This document shows, in pieces, positions 53,223-61,966 of a stretch of DNA of 64,000 nt. The translations under genes were made by a program, and so were the position numbers. The DNA is from Chitinophaga barathri (lineage in GTDB: Bacteria > Bacteroidota > Bacteroidia > Chitinophagales > Chitinophagaceae). The notes under the pieces were generated by a model. That model did no database searches and was not told the DNA's origin. It saw only the letters and a list, made by a program, of their open reading frames with translations. Numbering within the stretch: the stretch's first letter is position 1; each line of letters opens with the position of its first letter. Location of the stretch: contig NZ_RMBX01000002.1 of the NCBI RefSeq assembly GCF_003807585.1, positions 558,001-622,000 of the forward strand, in the 5' to 3' direction.

Positions 53223-54623
53223 ATGAGAAAAATATTCATCCTCTGCTTTTTTATAATGGGCGCCTGGTTTATCCTGCTCCCATCCTGCAAAAAGAACGAT
53301 CCCGCGCCCTCCGGTGTTATTATCACCGGTGTATCTCCGGCAGAAGCATTTCCCGGCGAAACCGTAACCATCACCGGCACACAATTCAGCGCCGTGGCCG
53401 GAGAGAACCATGTGTATTTTAATAACATCGAGGCCATCGTAAGCAGCAGCACTGCTACTGAGCTAAAAGCCGTAGTGCCCCAGGGCGCCGCCACCGGCAA
53501 GGTAAAGGTGGAGCTGAACGATGTTTTCGCGGAATCTCCTTCCGATTTTGTAGTGAAACAGGCCACTGGCAGCGCACCTGTCATTACCAGCTTTTCTCCC
53601 GCAAGCGGCGCGGCCGGCGCTGATATTACCATCACGGGCCATCACTTCAGCACGGCGGCGGCGCAGAACAATGTGCTGTTCAATGAAACAGTGGCCACCG
53701 TCGTAACGGCAGATTCCACCAGCCTGACCGTAAAAGTGCCACAGGGTGCCATTACAGGGGCCATTACCATCACGGTGGAAGGCCGCGCTGTATCGTCACA
53801 ACAGGCATTCGCGGTAGAAGATCCCGCCGCACCGGCCCCGGAGGTAACGGAGTTTGCCCCGCAGGAAGGCATAGCGGGGGACGTTATTATCATACGCGGC
53901 CATCACTTCAGCAGGCGGCCGGAAGAAAACCTGGTCACCATCGGCGGCAAAAACGCAAGGGTAACACAGGCCGATAGCAATCAACTCAGGGTAGAGATCC
54001 CCGGGGAAGCGGCAACGGATAAGATCGCCGTTAAAGTGAATGGAAAAGAAATCAGCACTACGCAGGAGCTGACCGTTTTCCAGTTCCCCGTCATTGCCTC
54101 CTACTCCCCCGTATCCGGCCCTCCGGGCACGGAAGTGACGGTGCAGGGCGAGCATTTTGGCCTCACTCCGGGCGCCAATACCGTGTATCTTGAATTCTCC
54201 CGCGCGCAGGTGACCTATGCCAGTGGAAACATGCTGAAGCTGATCGTACCGGAGGGTGCAAAATCAGGCAAGATAAGCATCACGGCAAACGGCATTACCA
54301 CCCGCAGCAATACTGCATTTGAGATCACCGGCCTCTGCGAAACCCCGCAGGAAATAGGCTCTTATGACCTCAATGCAACAGTCGGGCAGGAATTTATGTT
54401 CATGGTGTTGTGCGCCAGCCGCACGCCGGAGAAAAATGTCATTACATGGGGCGGAGGAGCGGTAAGTACCGCCCATAAAGTAGTAGACGCCACCAATACG
54501 ATCGGGGAAGGATATTCTTTTGTGTACGTTACAGTTCCCCAGGGCGCCCAGGACGGGCTCGTGACCATCACGGTGAACGGCCAGGGCGTCAGTTCGTTCG
54601 ATACTTACTACATTCAACAGTAA
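53223..54623 (+). CDS. Lipoprotein with tandem IPT/TIG immunoglobulin-like repeats
   Basis: 466 residues, lipobox at LLPSCKK (cysteine 22). About four clear IPT/TIG repeats start near residues 32, 118, 205 and 288, each opening as in VITSFSPASGAAGADITITG and closing as in LTVKVPQGAITGAITITVEG. A fifth, looser C-terminal copy has VYVTVPQGAQDGLVTITVNG. In Bacteroidota such repeats usually hold binding modules away from the surface. There is no obvious cap domain here, so the repeats may themselves bind. Last gene of the operon, followed by a very strong hairpin. Confidence 0.92.
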   Translation: MRKIFILCFFIMGAWFILLPSCKKNDPAPSGVIITGVSPAEAFPGETVTITGTQFSAVAGENHVYFNNIEAIVSSSTATELKAVVPQGAATGKVKVELNDVFAESPSDFVVKQATGSAPVITSFSPASGAAGADITITGHHFSTAAAQNNVLFNETVATVVTADSTSLTVKVPQGAITGAITITVEGRAVSSQQAFAVEDPAAPAPEVTEFAPQEGIAGDVIIIRGHHFSRRPEENLVTIGGKNARVTQADSNQLRVEIPGEAATDKIAVKVNGKEISTTQELTVFQFPVIASYSPVSGPPGTEVTVQGEHFGLTPGANTVYLEFSRAQVTYASGNMLKLIVPEGAKSGKISITANGITTRSNTAFEITGLCETPQEIGSYDLNATVGQEFMFMVLCASRTPEKNVITWGGGAVSTAHKVVDATNTIGEGYSFVYVTVPQGAQDGLVTITVNGQGVSSFDTYYIQQ

Positions 54624-54635
54624 ATACACCTGCAG

Positions 54636-54681
54636 AAATACAACAAAGGCCATGAACGACTTCATGGCCTTTGTTGTATTT
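54636..54681 (+). terminator. Terminator-like hairpin with a 21-bp perfect stem
   Basis: Bases 54636-54656 are the exact reverse complement of 54661-54681 around a CGAC loop. The arm contains AAAGGCCATGAA. Base A flanks upstream and TTTGTTGTATTT downstream give a bidirectional character. It ends the TonB/lipoprotein operon. Confidence 0.8.
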
Positions 54682-54836
54682 ACGGTCCGGGAATGCAACT
54701 TATCCGGCCCCCCTTCGTCTTTACATCATGCGGAACGGGCATTTTATCCCATAAAAGCCGGTATTTGTCACAAGCCGCGCTTTCCTGCTCCGTTCCGTGT
54801 TTATTTTGTAAATTATATGACCAAACCCTGAATACT

Positions 54837-56246
54837 ATGCGCCTCTATTCCTTATTGCTATTATTAGCCCTTCCCGCCGTTGCCTGCGCCCAAAGCACGG
54901 CGGACAATATCCGCAAAGTGGAGAACAATCTTGCCGGCTGGGTGAATATCGAAAACGAAGCACCCACGCGCTGGACCATCGAAGAACGGATGAAAGTCCA
55001 CAATGTGCCCGGCCTCACGATCTGCGTCATCCGCGATTACAAGCTGGAATGGGCCAAAGGTTACGGATATGCGGACAAAGAAGCAAATATCCCCGTGACC
55101 CCGCAAACCCTTTTCCAAGCGGCCTCCATCAGTAAATCACTGAATGCCGTGGGTATCCTCAAACTGGTCCAGGAAGGCAAGCTCAGCCTTGATGCGGACA
55201 TCAATACCTATCTCAAAACATGGCATCCTTCCGCCGATTCCGGTAAGATCACCATCGCCCACCTGCTGAGCCATACCGCGGGCCTCAGCGTACATGGATT
55301 CCCCGGTTATGAAATGGGCGATACCATCCCCACCGTGGAGCAGATCCTTCGCGGGGAAAGGCCCGCCAATACACGCGAGGTAAAACCGCTGTTCGCACCC
55401 GGTGTAAAGATGCAGTACTCCGGCGGCGGCACTACCGTTACGCAACTGATAGAAACCACCGTAACGGGCATTCCCTACGACCAGTTCATGCAAAAAGAAG
55501 TGCTGAACCCGCTGGGCATGACAGGCAGTTTTTACACACAGCCCGCTCCTGAAAACAAAAGAGCTTTACTGGCCACCGCTTACAACCGGGAAGGAAAGGC
55601 CTATAAAGGGAAATATCACGTCTATCCTGAAATGGCCGCCGCCGGCCTCTGGACAAATCCCACCGACCTTTCCAAATACATTATCGAAACGCAGCTGGCC
55701 CTGCAGGGAAAATCCGCCAAAGTCCTGAACCAGGCCATGACCCAAACCAGGCTCACACCTTATGTCGGTAAAAACAACGCGCTCGGGGCGTTTATCATCA
55801 TCGACCAACGTTATTTTAATCACAACGGCGGCAACGAAGGTTTCCGCTGCGTGTACTACGGCAGCCTGGACGGCGGCAATGGTCTTGTGGTAATGGTGAA
55901 TGCGGACGACTTCAATGTGATAGAGGAGGTAACACGCAGTATTGGGATCACTTACGGCTGGGAGAATGACTTTTACAAGCCGGAGAAAGTAACCTCCGCT
56001 CCTTTGCCCGCAGATTCAGTGCAGCAATACGTAGGCAAATACCAATTCCGGGATGTACCCCTGCTGGTGGAAGCCAAAGAAGGAAAACTATACGCGACCG
56101 TGCGTGACGGCGCTCCCATGCGCATGTATTACACCACCACAGGCGATTTTGTGCTGATGGAAGAACGGGGCCACCTGAAGCTGGTGAACGGTGACTTCAC
56201 TGTTGGCGAAGGCCAGGGATCCATCACCTTCAAACGCCAGCCCTGA
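54837..56246 (+). CDS. Serine hydrolase, class C beta-lactamase/penicillin-binding-protein fold
   Basis: 469 residues from the ATG at 54837, which starts a signal peptide (MRLYSLLLLLALPAVACAQ). SxxK nucleophile motif at 97-100 (QAASISKSLNAVG), second-motif tyrosine at 194 (MQYSGGGT; Y-S-G in place of Y-x-N), and HxG-like HNGGNEGFRCVYYG near 325. The C-terminal ~80 residues form a small strand-rich domain (VGKYQFRDVPLLVEAKEG), as in many esterase- or peptidase-type members. Substrate unknown: peptides, esters or peptidoglycan fragments are all possible. It stands alone between two hairpins that share their stem core. Confidence 0.92.
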   Translation: MRLYSLLLLLALPAVACAQSTADNIRKVENNLAGWVNIENEAPTRWTIEERMKVHNVPGLTICVIRDYKLEWAKGYGYADKEANIPVTPQTLFQAASISKSLNAVGILKLVQEGKLSLDADINTYLKTWHPSADSGKITIAHLLSHTAGLSVHGFPGYEMGDTIPTVEQILRGERPANTREVKPLFAPGVKMQYSGGGTTVTQLIETTVTGIPYDQFMQKEVLNPLGMTGSFYTQPAPENKRALLATAYNREGKAYKGKYHVYPEMAAAGLWTNPTDLSKYIIETQLALQGKSAKVLNQAMTQTRLTPYVGKNNALGAFIIIDQRYFNHNGGNEGFRCVYYGSLDGGNGLVVMVNADDFNVIEEVTRSIGITYGWENDFYKPEKVTSAPLPADSVQQYVGKYQFRDVPLLVEAKEGKLYATVRDGAPMRMYYTTTGDFVLMEERGHLKLVNGDFTVGEGQGSITFKRQP

Positions 56247-56281
56247 TCCCCATTTATCCGCATTAATACGGCTACAAATAC

Positions 56282-56311
56282 AAAAGGCCATGACAACCGT
56301 CATGGCCTTTT
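56282..56311. terminator. Bidirectional terminator between serine hydrolase and sucB
   Basis: AAAAGGCCATGAC (56282-56294) and GTCATGGCCTTTT (56299-56311) form a perfect 13-bp stem around AACC. It lies between convergent genes and has A-run and T-run flanks, so it can work in both directions. The stem core matches the hairpin at 54636-54681. Confidence 0.8.
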
Positions 56312-56332
56312 CTGATATACGTTACGGGTAGA

Positions 56333-57919
56333 CTATACTTTCAGTAATGCTTTTACCGGGTCTTTGCCAAACAGCAGCTGTTCGGGGTTTTCCAGCATAT
56401 CTTTCACACGTACCAGGAAACTCACGGATTCACGGCCGTCGATGATGCGGTGGTCGTAGCTGACTGCTACATACATCATGGGGCGGATCACCACCTGGCC
56501 GTTCACAGCCATGGGGCGCTCCTGTATCTTGTGCATGCCCAGGATGGCGGACTGCGGGATGTTGATGATCGGCGTGCTCATCAGTGAGCCGAATACCCCG
56601 CCATTGGTGATGGTAAAGGTGCCGCCGGTCATTTCTTCCATGGTCAGCTTGCTCTCCTTGGCTTTGGTGGCCAGTTCCACCACTTTCTTTTCGATGTCCG
56701 CCATGCTCATGCTTTCCGCGTTGCGGATCACAGGTACTACCAGCCCTTTGGGAGCGGATACGGCAATGGAGATGTCGCAGAAGTCGTGGTATACCAGTTC
56801 TTCCCCGTCGATGTAAGCGTTTACGGCAGGGAATTCCTGCAGTGCGAAACATACGGCTTTGGTGAAGAAACTCATAAAGCCGAGGTTCACACCATGGGCG
56901 GTTTTGAAAGTCTCTTTGTATTTGGCGCGGATAGCCATGATGTTGGTCATGTCCACCTCGTTGAACGTGGTGAGCATGGCCGTGGTGTTTTTGGCTTCCA
57001 CCAGCCTGCGGCTAACGGTTTTGCGGAGATTACTCATCTTCTCGCGGCGTTCGTTGCGGCTGAACATTTCGTGGCCGATGGCAACGCCGGGATTTTCGAG
57101 AGCGGCCAGCACATCATCTTTCATGATCTTGCCATAAGCGCCGGTGCCTTTGATGGAAGCGGGGTCCACCTTTTTGTCCGCAATAACGGCCGCGGCAACG
57201 GGCGTGGCTTTGATATCATTAGGGATGGAGGTGACAGGGGCCTGTTGTGCCTGGGGCGCGGCCTTGGGGGCGGGAGCGGCGGCCTGCTGTGCGGGCGCTG
57301 CTTTGCCTGCGGGGCGGGCGGCGGCGGTATCTATCTGGCAGGCTACATCACCGATCTTGAGGGTATCGCCCTCTTTCGCGATGGTTTTGAGCACACCGGC
57401 TTCTTCCGCGTTCAGTTCGAAAGTGGCTTTTTCAGATTCCAGCTCGCAGAGCACTTCGTCCCTTTCCACGTATTCGCCGGACTGTTTCAGCCATTTGATC
57501 AGCGTCACTTCGCTGATGGATTCACCAACGGTGGGCACTTTAATATCCACGGTACCTTTATTCACGGCAGGGGCTGCGGGAGCGGCTGCTTCGGCGGGGG
57601 CGGCGGCTGGTGCAGCTGGTGCCGCTGGTGCCGCGGCTGCGGGGGCAGCTGCTGCGGGTGCTTCAGGCTGCGCGGCGCCTGCGCCTTCGGTATCAATAGT
57701 ACAGGCCACATCCCCGATCTTCAGGGTGGCGCCTTCGGGAGCCAGTATCTTTAAAACGCCTGCCTTCTCAGCATTCAGTTCAAATGTGGCCTTCTCTGAT
57801 TCCATTTCACACAATACTTCGTCCTGCTTCACAATATCGCCGTCTTTCTTCAGCCATTTTGCAATGGACACCTCGCTGATGGATTCTCCTACCGTAGGAA
57901 CTTTAATTTCGATTATCAT
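56333..57919 (-). CDS. sucB: 2-oxoglutarate dehydrogenase E2, dihydrolipoyl succinyltransferase, with two lipoyl domains
   Basis: 528 residues, longer than the usual ~400. Two lipoyl domains, about 1-76 and 123-199, each have [12 protein letters not shown] and the lipoylated Lys in [12 protein letters not shown]. They are joined by an Ala/Pro-rich linker. An E3/E1-binding domain ([20 protein letters not shown]) follows. The acyltransferase domain ends with the catalytic [20 protein letters not shown]. It transfers succinyl groups to CoA in the TCA cycle. It lies 37 bases after the E1 gene. The near-identical lipoyl repeats look like an internal duplication. Confidence 0.95.
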   Translation of the reverse strand: MIIEIKVPTVGESISEVSIAKWLKKDGDIVKQDEVLCEMESEKATFELNAEKAGVLKILAPEGATLKIGDVACTIDTEGAGAAQPEAPAAAAPAAAAPAAPAAPAAAPAEAAAPAAPAVNKGTVDIKVPTVGESISEVTLIKWLKQSGEYVERDEVLCELESEKATFELNAEEAGVLKTIAKEGDTLKIGDVACQIDTAAARPAGKAAPAQQAAAPAPKAAPQAQQAPVTSIPNDIKATPVAAAVIADKKVDPASIKGTGAYGKIMKDDVLAALENPGVAIGHEMFSRNERREKMSNLRKTVSRRLVEAKNTTAMLTTFNEVDMTNIMAIRAKYKETFKTAHGVNLGFMSFFTKAVCFALQEFPAVNAYIDGEELVYHDFCDISIAVSAPKGLVVPVIRNAESMSMADIEKKVVELATKAKESKLTMEEMTGGTFTITNGGVFGSLMSTPIINIPQSAILGMHKIQERPMAVNGQVVIRPMMYVAVSYDHRIIDGRESVSFLVRVKDMLENPEQLLFGKDPVKALLKV

Positions 57920-57956
57920 GAGTATTACCCTCCCGTGAAAAGTAAGTAGTTAAAAA

Positions 57957-60704
57957 TTAAATATTAAAAGCCGTATCAATTATTTCCTGTTGTTCCTGCG
58001 CGTGTACTTTGGAATACCCGGTAGCAGTGGCTGCGCTCGGGTTCCGGCTGATCACGCCGTAGTTGAACTGTTTGAGGTTCATCTGGAGGAAACCGGCAGC
58101 GCCCATATTCAGGGGCTCTTCCTGCACCCAGAACCAGGTGGCGCCTTTGTATTTCTGCTGGATAGCTTCCAGCTGCCCAACCGGCAGCGGGTACAGCTGC
58201 TCCATTCTCACGATCGCCACGTCTTTGCGGTCTTCCTTCATTTGTTTCTCGCTCAGGTCGAAGTACATTTTGCCGCTGCACAGCAGTACTTTTTTCACGC
58301 GCGATGCGTCTGTGATAAACGGATCGTCCAGCACTTCCTTAAACCCTCCCTGTACAAAATCCGCCACGGGGCTGTAGCTGCGTACGTGACGCAGGTTCGC
58401 TTTGGGCGAGAAGTTGATCATCGGTTTGCGGAAAGGCCATGCCAGCTGGCGGCGCAATGCATGGAAGAAACTGGCGGCGGTGGTGCAGTTCGTCACAAAG
58501 ATGTTCTGCTCCGCGCACTGCTGTAAGAATCTTTCCAGGCGGGCGCTGGAGTGCTCGGGGCCCTGGCCTTCGTAACCGTGCGGCAGCAGCAGCACCAGGC
58601 CGCTCTGCTTCTGCCATTTGGTTTCGGCGGAAGTGATGAACTGGTCGATGAGCGTTTGCGCGCCGTTCATAAAGTCACCAAACTGCGCTTCCCAGATGGT
58701 GAGCGCGTAAGGATTGGCGATGGAATATCCGTATTCAAAGCCCAGCACAGCAAATTCGCTGAGCAGGGAATTGTAGATCCTGAATTTACCCTGTGTGTCG
58801 CTGAGATTGCTGAGGCGGCTGTATTCTTCGTCCGTCTCTTCGTTGCGCAGCACGGCGTGGCGGTGGGAAAAAGTTCCCCTTTTCACGTCCTGCCCGCTGA
58901 GGCGCACGTCGCGGCCGTCTTTCAGGATGCTGGCGTAAGCCAGCAGTTCACCTGAAGCCCAGTCCAGCAAGCCCTGTTCGGTAAACAGCTTTTGTTTGTC
59001 CTGCAACAGCTTCTCCACTTTACGCAGCGGCTTAAAACCCTGCGGGATGGCCATGATGGCAGCAAACAGCTGGTCAAGGTCCGCCTGCGGAATAGCGGTG
59101 GCGGGTGATGCCGCAAAATCTTCCGGTGTGCTTTTCCGCAGTTCTTTCCACCAGAGGTCCGGTGTTTGGTATTTGTAAGGAAGCGGGTGCTGTTTGATAT
59201 CGTCCAGTCTTTCCTGGAGGTCCGCCCAGAAGGTTTTTTCCATTTCGGTGGCAAGGGCGGCATCCACATCGCCGTTGGCGATCAGCTGCTGGGAATATAT
59301 TTCGCGCGGGTTCGGGTGTTTGTCGATGGCGGAGTACAGCTTCGGCTGGGTGAACTTCGGGTCATCCCCTTCGTTGTGTCCATGCTTGCGGTAACAAACC
59401 ATATCGATATAAATATCGGAGTTAAATTCCTGGCGGTAACGGGTGGCGATCTCGGCTACTTTCACCGTGGCTTCCACATCGTCCCCGTTCACATGGAATA
59501 CCGGCGCCTGCACGATAGAAGCTACGCTGGTACAGTAATCGGAGGAACGGGCGTCTTCAAAGTCCGTGGTAAAACCGATCTGGTTGTTGATCACGAAGTG
59601 CATGGTGCCGCCGGTGTAATACCCTTTGAGTTTGCTCATCTGCGCCACTTCATATACCACACCCTGGCCTGCCACGGCGGCGTCGCCATGGATGAGTATG
59701 GGGAGTATCTTGTCGTAATCGCTGTTATAGATCACGTCTGCCTTGGAGCGGGAGAACCCGATCACCACGGGGTCTACTACTTCGAGGTGCGAAGGGTTCG
59801 GCGTGAGCTGCACGTTCACTTCTTTGCCGGCCGGCGTCTGGATGCTGGCGCGGAAACCGAGGTGGTATTTTACGTCGCCGCTGCCCATGGTAGTGTCCGG
59901 GATGGCGGTGCCTTCAAATTCGGAGAATATCTGTTCGTATGTTTTACCCAGGATGTTCGCCAGGATGTTCAGGCGGCCGCGGTGGGCCATGCCTATCACG
60001 GCTTCCTGCACACCGTATTCGGCTGCGGTGCTGATCATGGCGTCCAGTGCGGGAATGGTGGTTTCGCCGCCTTCCAGGGAAAATCTCTTCTGACCGATGT
60101 ATTTGGTGTGGAGGAACTTTTCGAACATCACGCCCTGGTTCAGTTTGCTCAGGATGCGTTTTTTCTGGTCCACGGTGAGGGGCTTGCGGATGGTGGTTTC
60201 CATTTCTTTCTGGAGCCATTCCATACGGGCCGCGTCGTTGATATAGGTAAATTCCAGCCCTACTTTGGAAGCGTATACTTCCTGGAGGTGCTGCACGATC
60301 TTTTCAAGGGGGGCTTTGCCGAGGCCGATCACCTGGCCGGCAAAAAATTCTGTTTTCAGGTCCGCGTCGGCGAGGCCGAAAAACTTCAGGTCCAGGTTTG
60401 GCTGGCGGTCTTTCCTTTCACGGATGGGGTTTGTTTTGGCAATCAGGTGCCCTTTTTTGCGATATGCCTGGATGAGGCGGAACACACCCAGTTCCTTCAC
60501 TAGCTGATCGCTGCTCACCGGTAAAGAAGAGGCGCCGGAGGCCGGGGCCGCCGCTTTACCGTTGGTAGTGCTTACCGCGAAATCGAAACCTTCAAAAAAT
60601 TTGATCCATTCAGGATCCACGGAGGAAGCATCTGCGCGGTATTGCTGGTACAACGATTCAATATACGCCGGGTGCGAGTTGGTGACAAACGAAAAGTCCT
60701 TCAT
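57957..60704 (-). CDS. sucA: 2-oxoglutarate dehydrogenase E1 component
   Basis: 915 residues, full length. It decarboxylates 2-oxoglutarate with thiamine diphosphate. Landmarks: N-terminal SHPAYIESLYQQYRADASSV (E2-binding type), GMAHRGRLNILANILGKTYE, LIHGDAAVAGQGVVYEVAQM, MVCYRKHGHNEGDDPKFTQP, RGTFSHRHAVLRNEETDEEY, and LLPHGYEGQGPEHSSARLER. It forms a two-gene unit with sucB on the minus strand. The upstream region has repeated motifs (60726-60835) that could bind a regulator. Confidence 0.97.
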   Translation of the reverse strand: MKDFSFVTNSHPAYIESLYQQYRADASSVDPEWIKFFEGFDFAVSTTNGKAAAPASGASSLPVSSDQLVKELGVFRLIQAYRKKGHLIAKTNPIRERKDRQPNLDLKFFGLADADLKTEFFAGQVIGLGKAPLEKIVQHLQEVYASKVGLEFTYINDAARMEWLQKEMETTIRKPLTVDQKKRILSKLNQGVMFEKFLHTKYIGQKRFSLEGGETTIPALDAMISTAAEYGVQEAVIGMAHRGRLNILANILGKTYEQIFSEFEGTAIPDTTMGSGDVKYHLGFRASIQTPAGKEVNVQLTPNPSHLEVVDPVVIGFSRSKADVIYNSDYDKILPILIHGDAAVAGQGVVYEVAQMSKLKGYYTGGTMHFVINNQIGFTTDFEDARSSDYCTSVASIVQAPVFHVNGDDVEATVKVAEIATRYRQEFNSDIYIDMVCYRKHGHNEGDDPKFTQPKLYSAIDKHPNPREIYSQQLIANGDVDAALATEMEKTFWADLQERLDDIKQHPLPYKYQTPDLWWKELRKSTPEDFAASPATAIPQADLDQLFAAIMAIPQGFKPLRKVEKLLQDKQKLFTEQGLLDWASGELLAYASILKDGRDVRLSGQDVKRGTFSHRHAVLRNEETDEEYSRLSNLSDTQGKFRIYNSLLSEFAVLGFEYGYSIANPYALTIWEAQFGDFMNGAQTLIDQFITSAETKWQKQSGLVLLLPHGYEGQGPEHSSARLERFLQQCAEQNIFVTNCTTAASFFHALRRQLAWPFRKPMINFSPKANLRHVRSYSPVADFVQGGFKEVLDDPFITDASRVKKVLLCSGKMYFDLSEKQMKEDRKDVAIVRMEQLYPLPVGQLEAIQQKYKGATWFWVQEEPLNMGAAGFLQMNLKQFNYGVISRNPSAATATGYSKVHAQEQQEIIDTAFNI

Positions 60705-61051
60705 TTACAACGAATTTAAGCTTGGTCTTTGATTCTCATTCCCTAATAACACCAAAAAAGGGTGCCGGGATCTTAAAATCTTTGATTCTCTTGTCCTTAT
60801 AACTCAATCTGCGCTTTTATAACTCATTTTGAGTTAATCGGGATTGCAAATATCGATAAAGATTTGGGATTTTCAGGTATTTAGCACGGCTGTTTTATGA
60901 TTTAACCCGTGGTTTCCCATGTATAATATGTGTATAATTTGTTATCTTTGAGCTGGCTAAAAATTTAGTCCGCCTGCAAATACCTGCTTTTTATTTTTGT
61001 TTATAAAAAGATAAAACATACCTTTGCCGTCCGAAACTTGAAATTTATACA
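60705..61051. other. Divergent sucA/rpsT control region with direct repeats
   Basis: TCTTTGATTCTC occurs at 60726-60737 and 60779-60790. TTATAACTCA occurs twice at exactly 20-base spacing (60797-60806 and 60817-60826). The second copy forms AACTCA-TTT-TGAGTT (60821-60835). The right part (60836-61051) is AT-rich and holds the rpsT promoter. No gene seen. Confidence 0.6.
60996..61026 (+). promoter_or_regulatory. Promoter of rpsT
   Basis: TTTG at 60996-60999, then 19 bases, then TACCTTTG at 61019-61026. This is a full match to the Bacteroidota -33/-7 consensus. Transcription should begin near 61033. Confidence 0.85.
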
Positions 61052-61306
61052 ATGGCAAACCATAAAGCAACGAAAAAAGACGTACGTCAGAGCAGAAAGC
61101 GTAATGAGCGTAACCGTTACTACGGTAAAACTACCCGTAATGCCATACGGGATCTGAAGAAACTGACCGATAAGGCAGCAGCTTCTGAGAATTTACCGGA
61201 AGTAATCTCCATGATTGACAAACTGGCGAAACGTAACATTATCCACAAAAACAAAGCAGCCAACCTGAAGAGCAAGCTCTCCAAGAAGGTGAACACCCTG
61301 GCGTAA
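61052..61306 (+). CDS. rpsT: 30S ribosomal protein S20
   Basis: 84 residues, highly basic and helical. MANHKATKKDVRQSRKRNER at the N-terminus and IDKLAKRNIIHKNKAANLKS near the end are S20 hallmarks. It binds 16S rRNA. Monocistronic, with its own promoter and terminator. Confidence 0.98.
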   Translation: MANHKATKKDVRQSRKRNERNRYYGKTTRNAIRDLKKLTDKAAASENLPEVISMIDKLAKRNIIHKNKAANLKSKLSKKVNTLA

Positions 61307-61331
61307 ACCTGGCTGGTTTTAATATTTTTCG

Positions 61332-61363
61332 GCTCTTCCCTGTAAAAGGGAAGGGCTTTTTTT
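61332..61363 (+). terminator. Rho-independent terminator of rpsT
   Basis: GCTCTTCCC (61332-61340) pairs with GGGAAGGGC (61348-61356), one wobble, followed by seven T residues. Confidence 0.9.
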
Positions 61364-61451
61364 ATTTCGATTCAGTAATAAGTGGTTGATTATCAGCCAC
61401 GATCTCCTCGGCATAACGCGCCCGGCGATCTCATTTCCCGTCTGCCCGGCT

Positions 61452-61822
61452 GATACCTGTGAAACTACCCCTCCACTACTGTGTGAACGCTTTTACCCTG
61501 CTTTTGGAACGCTTTTACTATACTGTTAGAACGCTTTTACCCTGCTTTGTCATTACTGTTAGGCTACTGTATCACTACTGTAAGACTACTGTATTAATAC
61601 TGTTTCGGTACTATCAGGCTACTGTAAACCTATTTTAGGACGGGACCCACTGTAAACCAATATCAGTATTTTCTAACAACGAGTGTAAACCTATAACAGG
61701 ACAAGACCGGGATTGTACGAAAAAAAGGCGACCTAGGTTAGAGGCCGGTTAGACGTAGGTTAGAGGCCGGTTAGACCGGGTTTTTACCTAGGTTAGACGT
61801 AGGTTAGAGGCCGGTTAGAAAA
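61452..61822. repeat. Intergenic array with 11-bp periodicity
   Basis: From 61485 the sequence divides into 11-mers: GAACGCTTTTA at 61485, 61507 and 61529; CCCTGCTTTTG or close at 61496 and 61540; NNNTACTGTNN at 61518, 61551, 61562, 61573, 61584, 61595 and 61617. Similar but weaker units precede it (CACTACTGTGT at 61474). After a degenerate stretch (about 61640-61730), 11-mers TTAGAGGCCGG and TTAGACGTAGG alternate from 61738 to 61814. No open frame uses the array. It fills most of the gap between rpsT and the M14 gene; 61823-61966 shows nothing else I can name. Confidence 0.8.
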
Positions 61823-61966
61823 TGATTTTTGCCAGGTTGCAGGAGGAACGGATGCCGATCCGGGCCCATATGTCGCCCCTTGCACCGGCAGCCCTAAATT
61901 CTTACATTTATCCCCTGAACCGCTTATTTCAGCCAAATATCATTGATTTACAACAATTTAAACCAA

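Noticed and set aside
57144..57938. 264-codon Ala-rich frame opposite sucB
   Set aside because: It is the reverse strand of the Ala/Pro linkers and lipoyl repeats of a clear E2 gene.
61452..61822. Repeat array considered as a CRISPR
   Set aside because: Units are 11 bases, adjacent and without unique spacers, and no cas gene is nearby.
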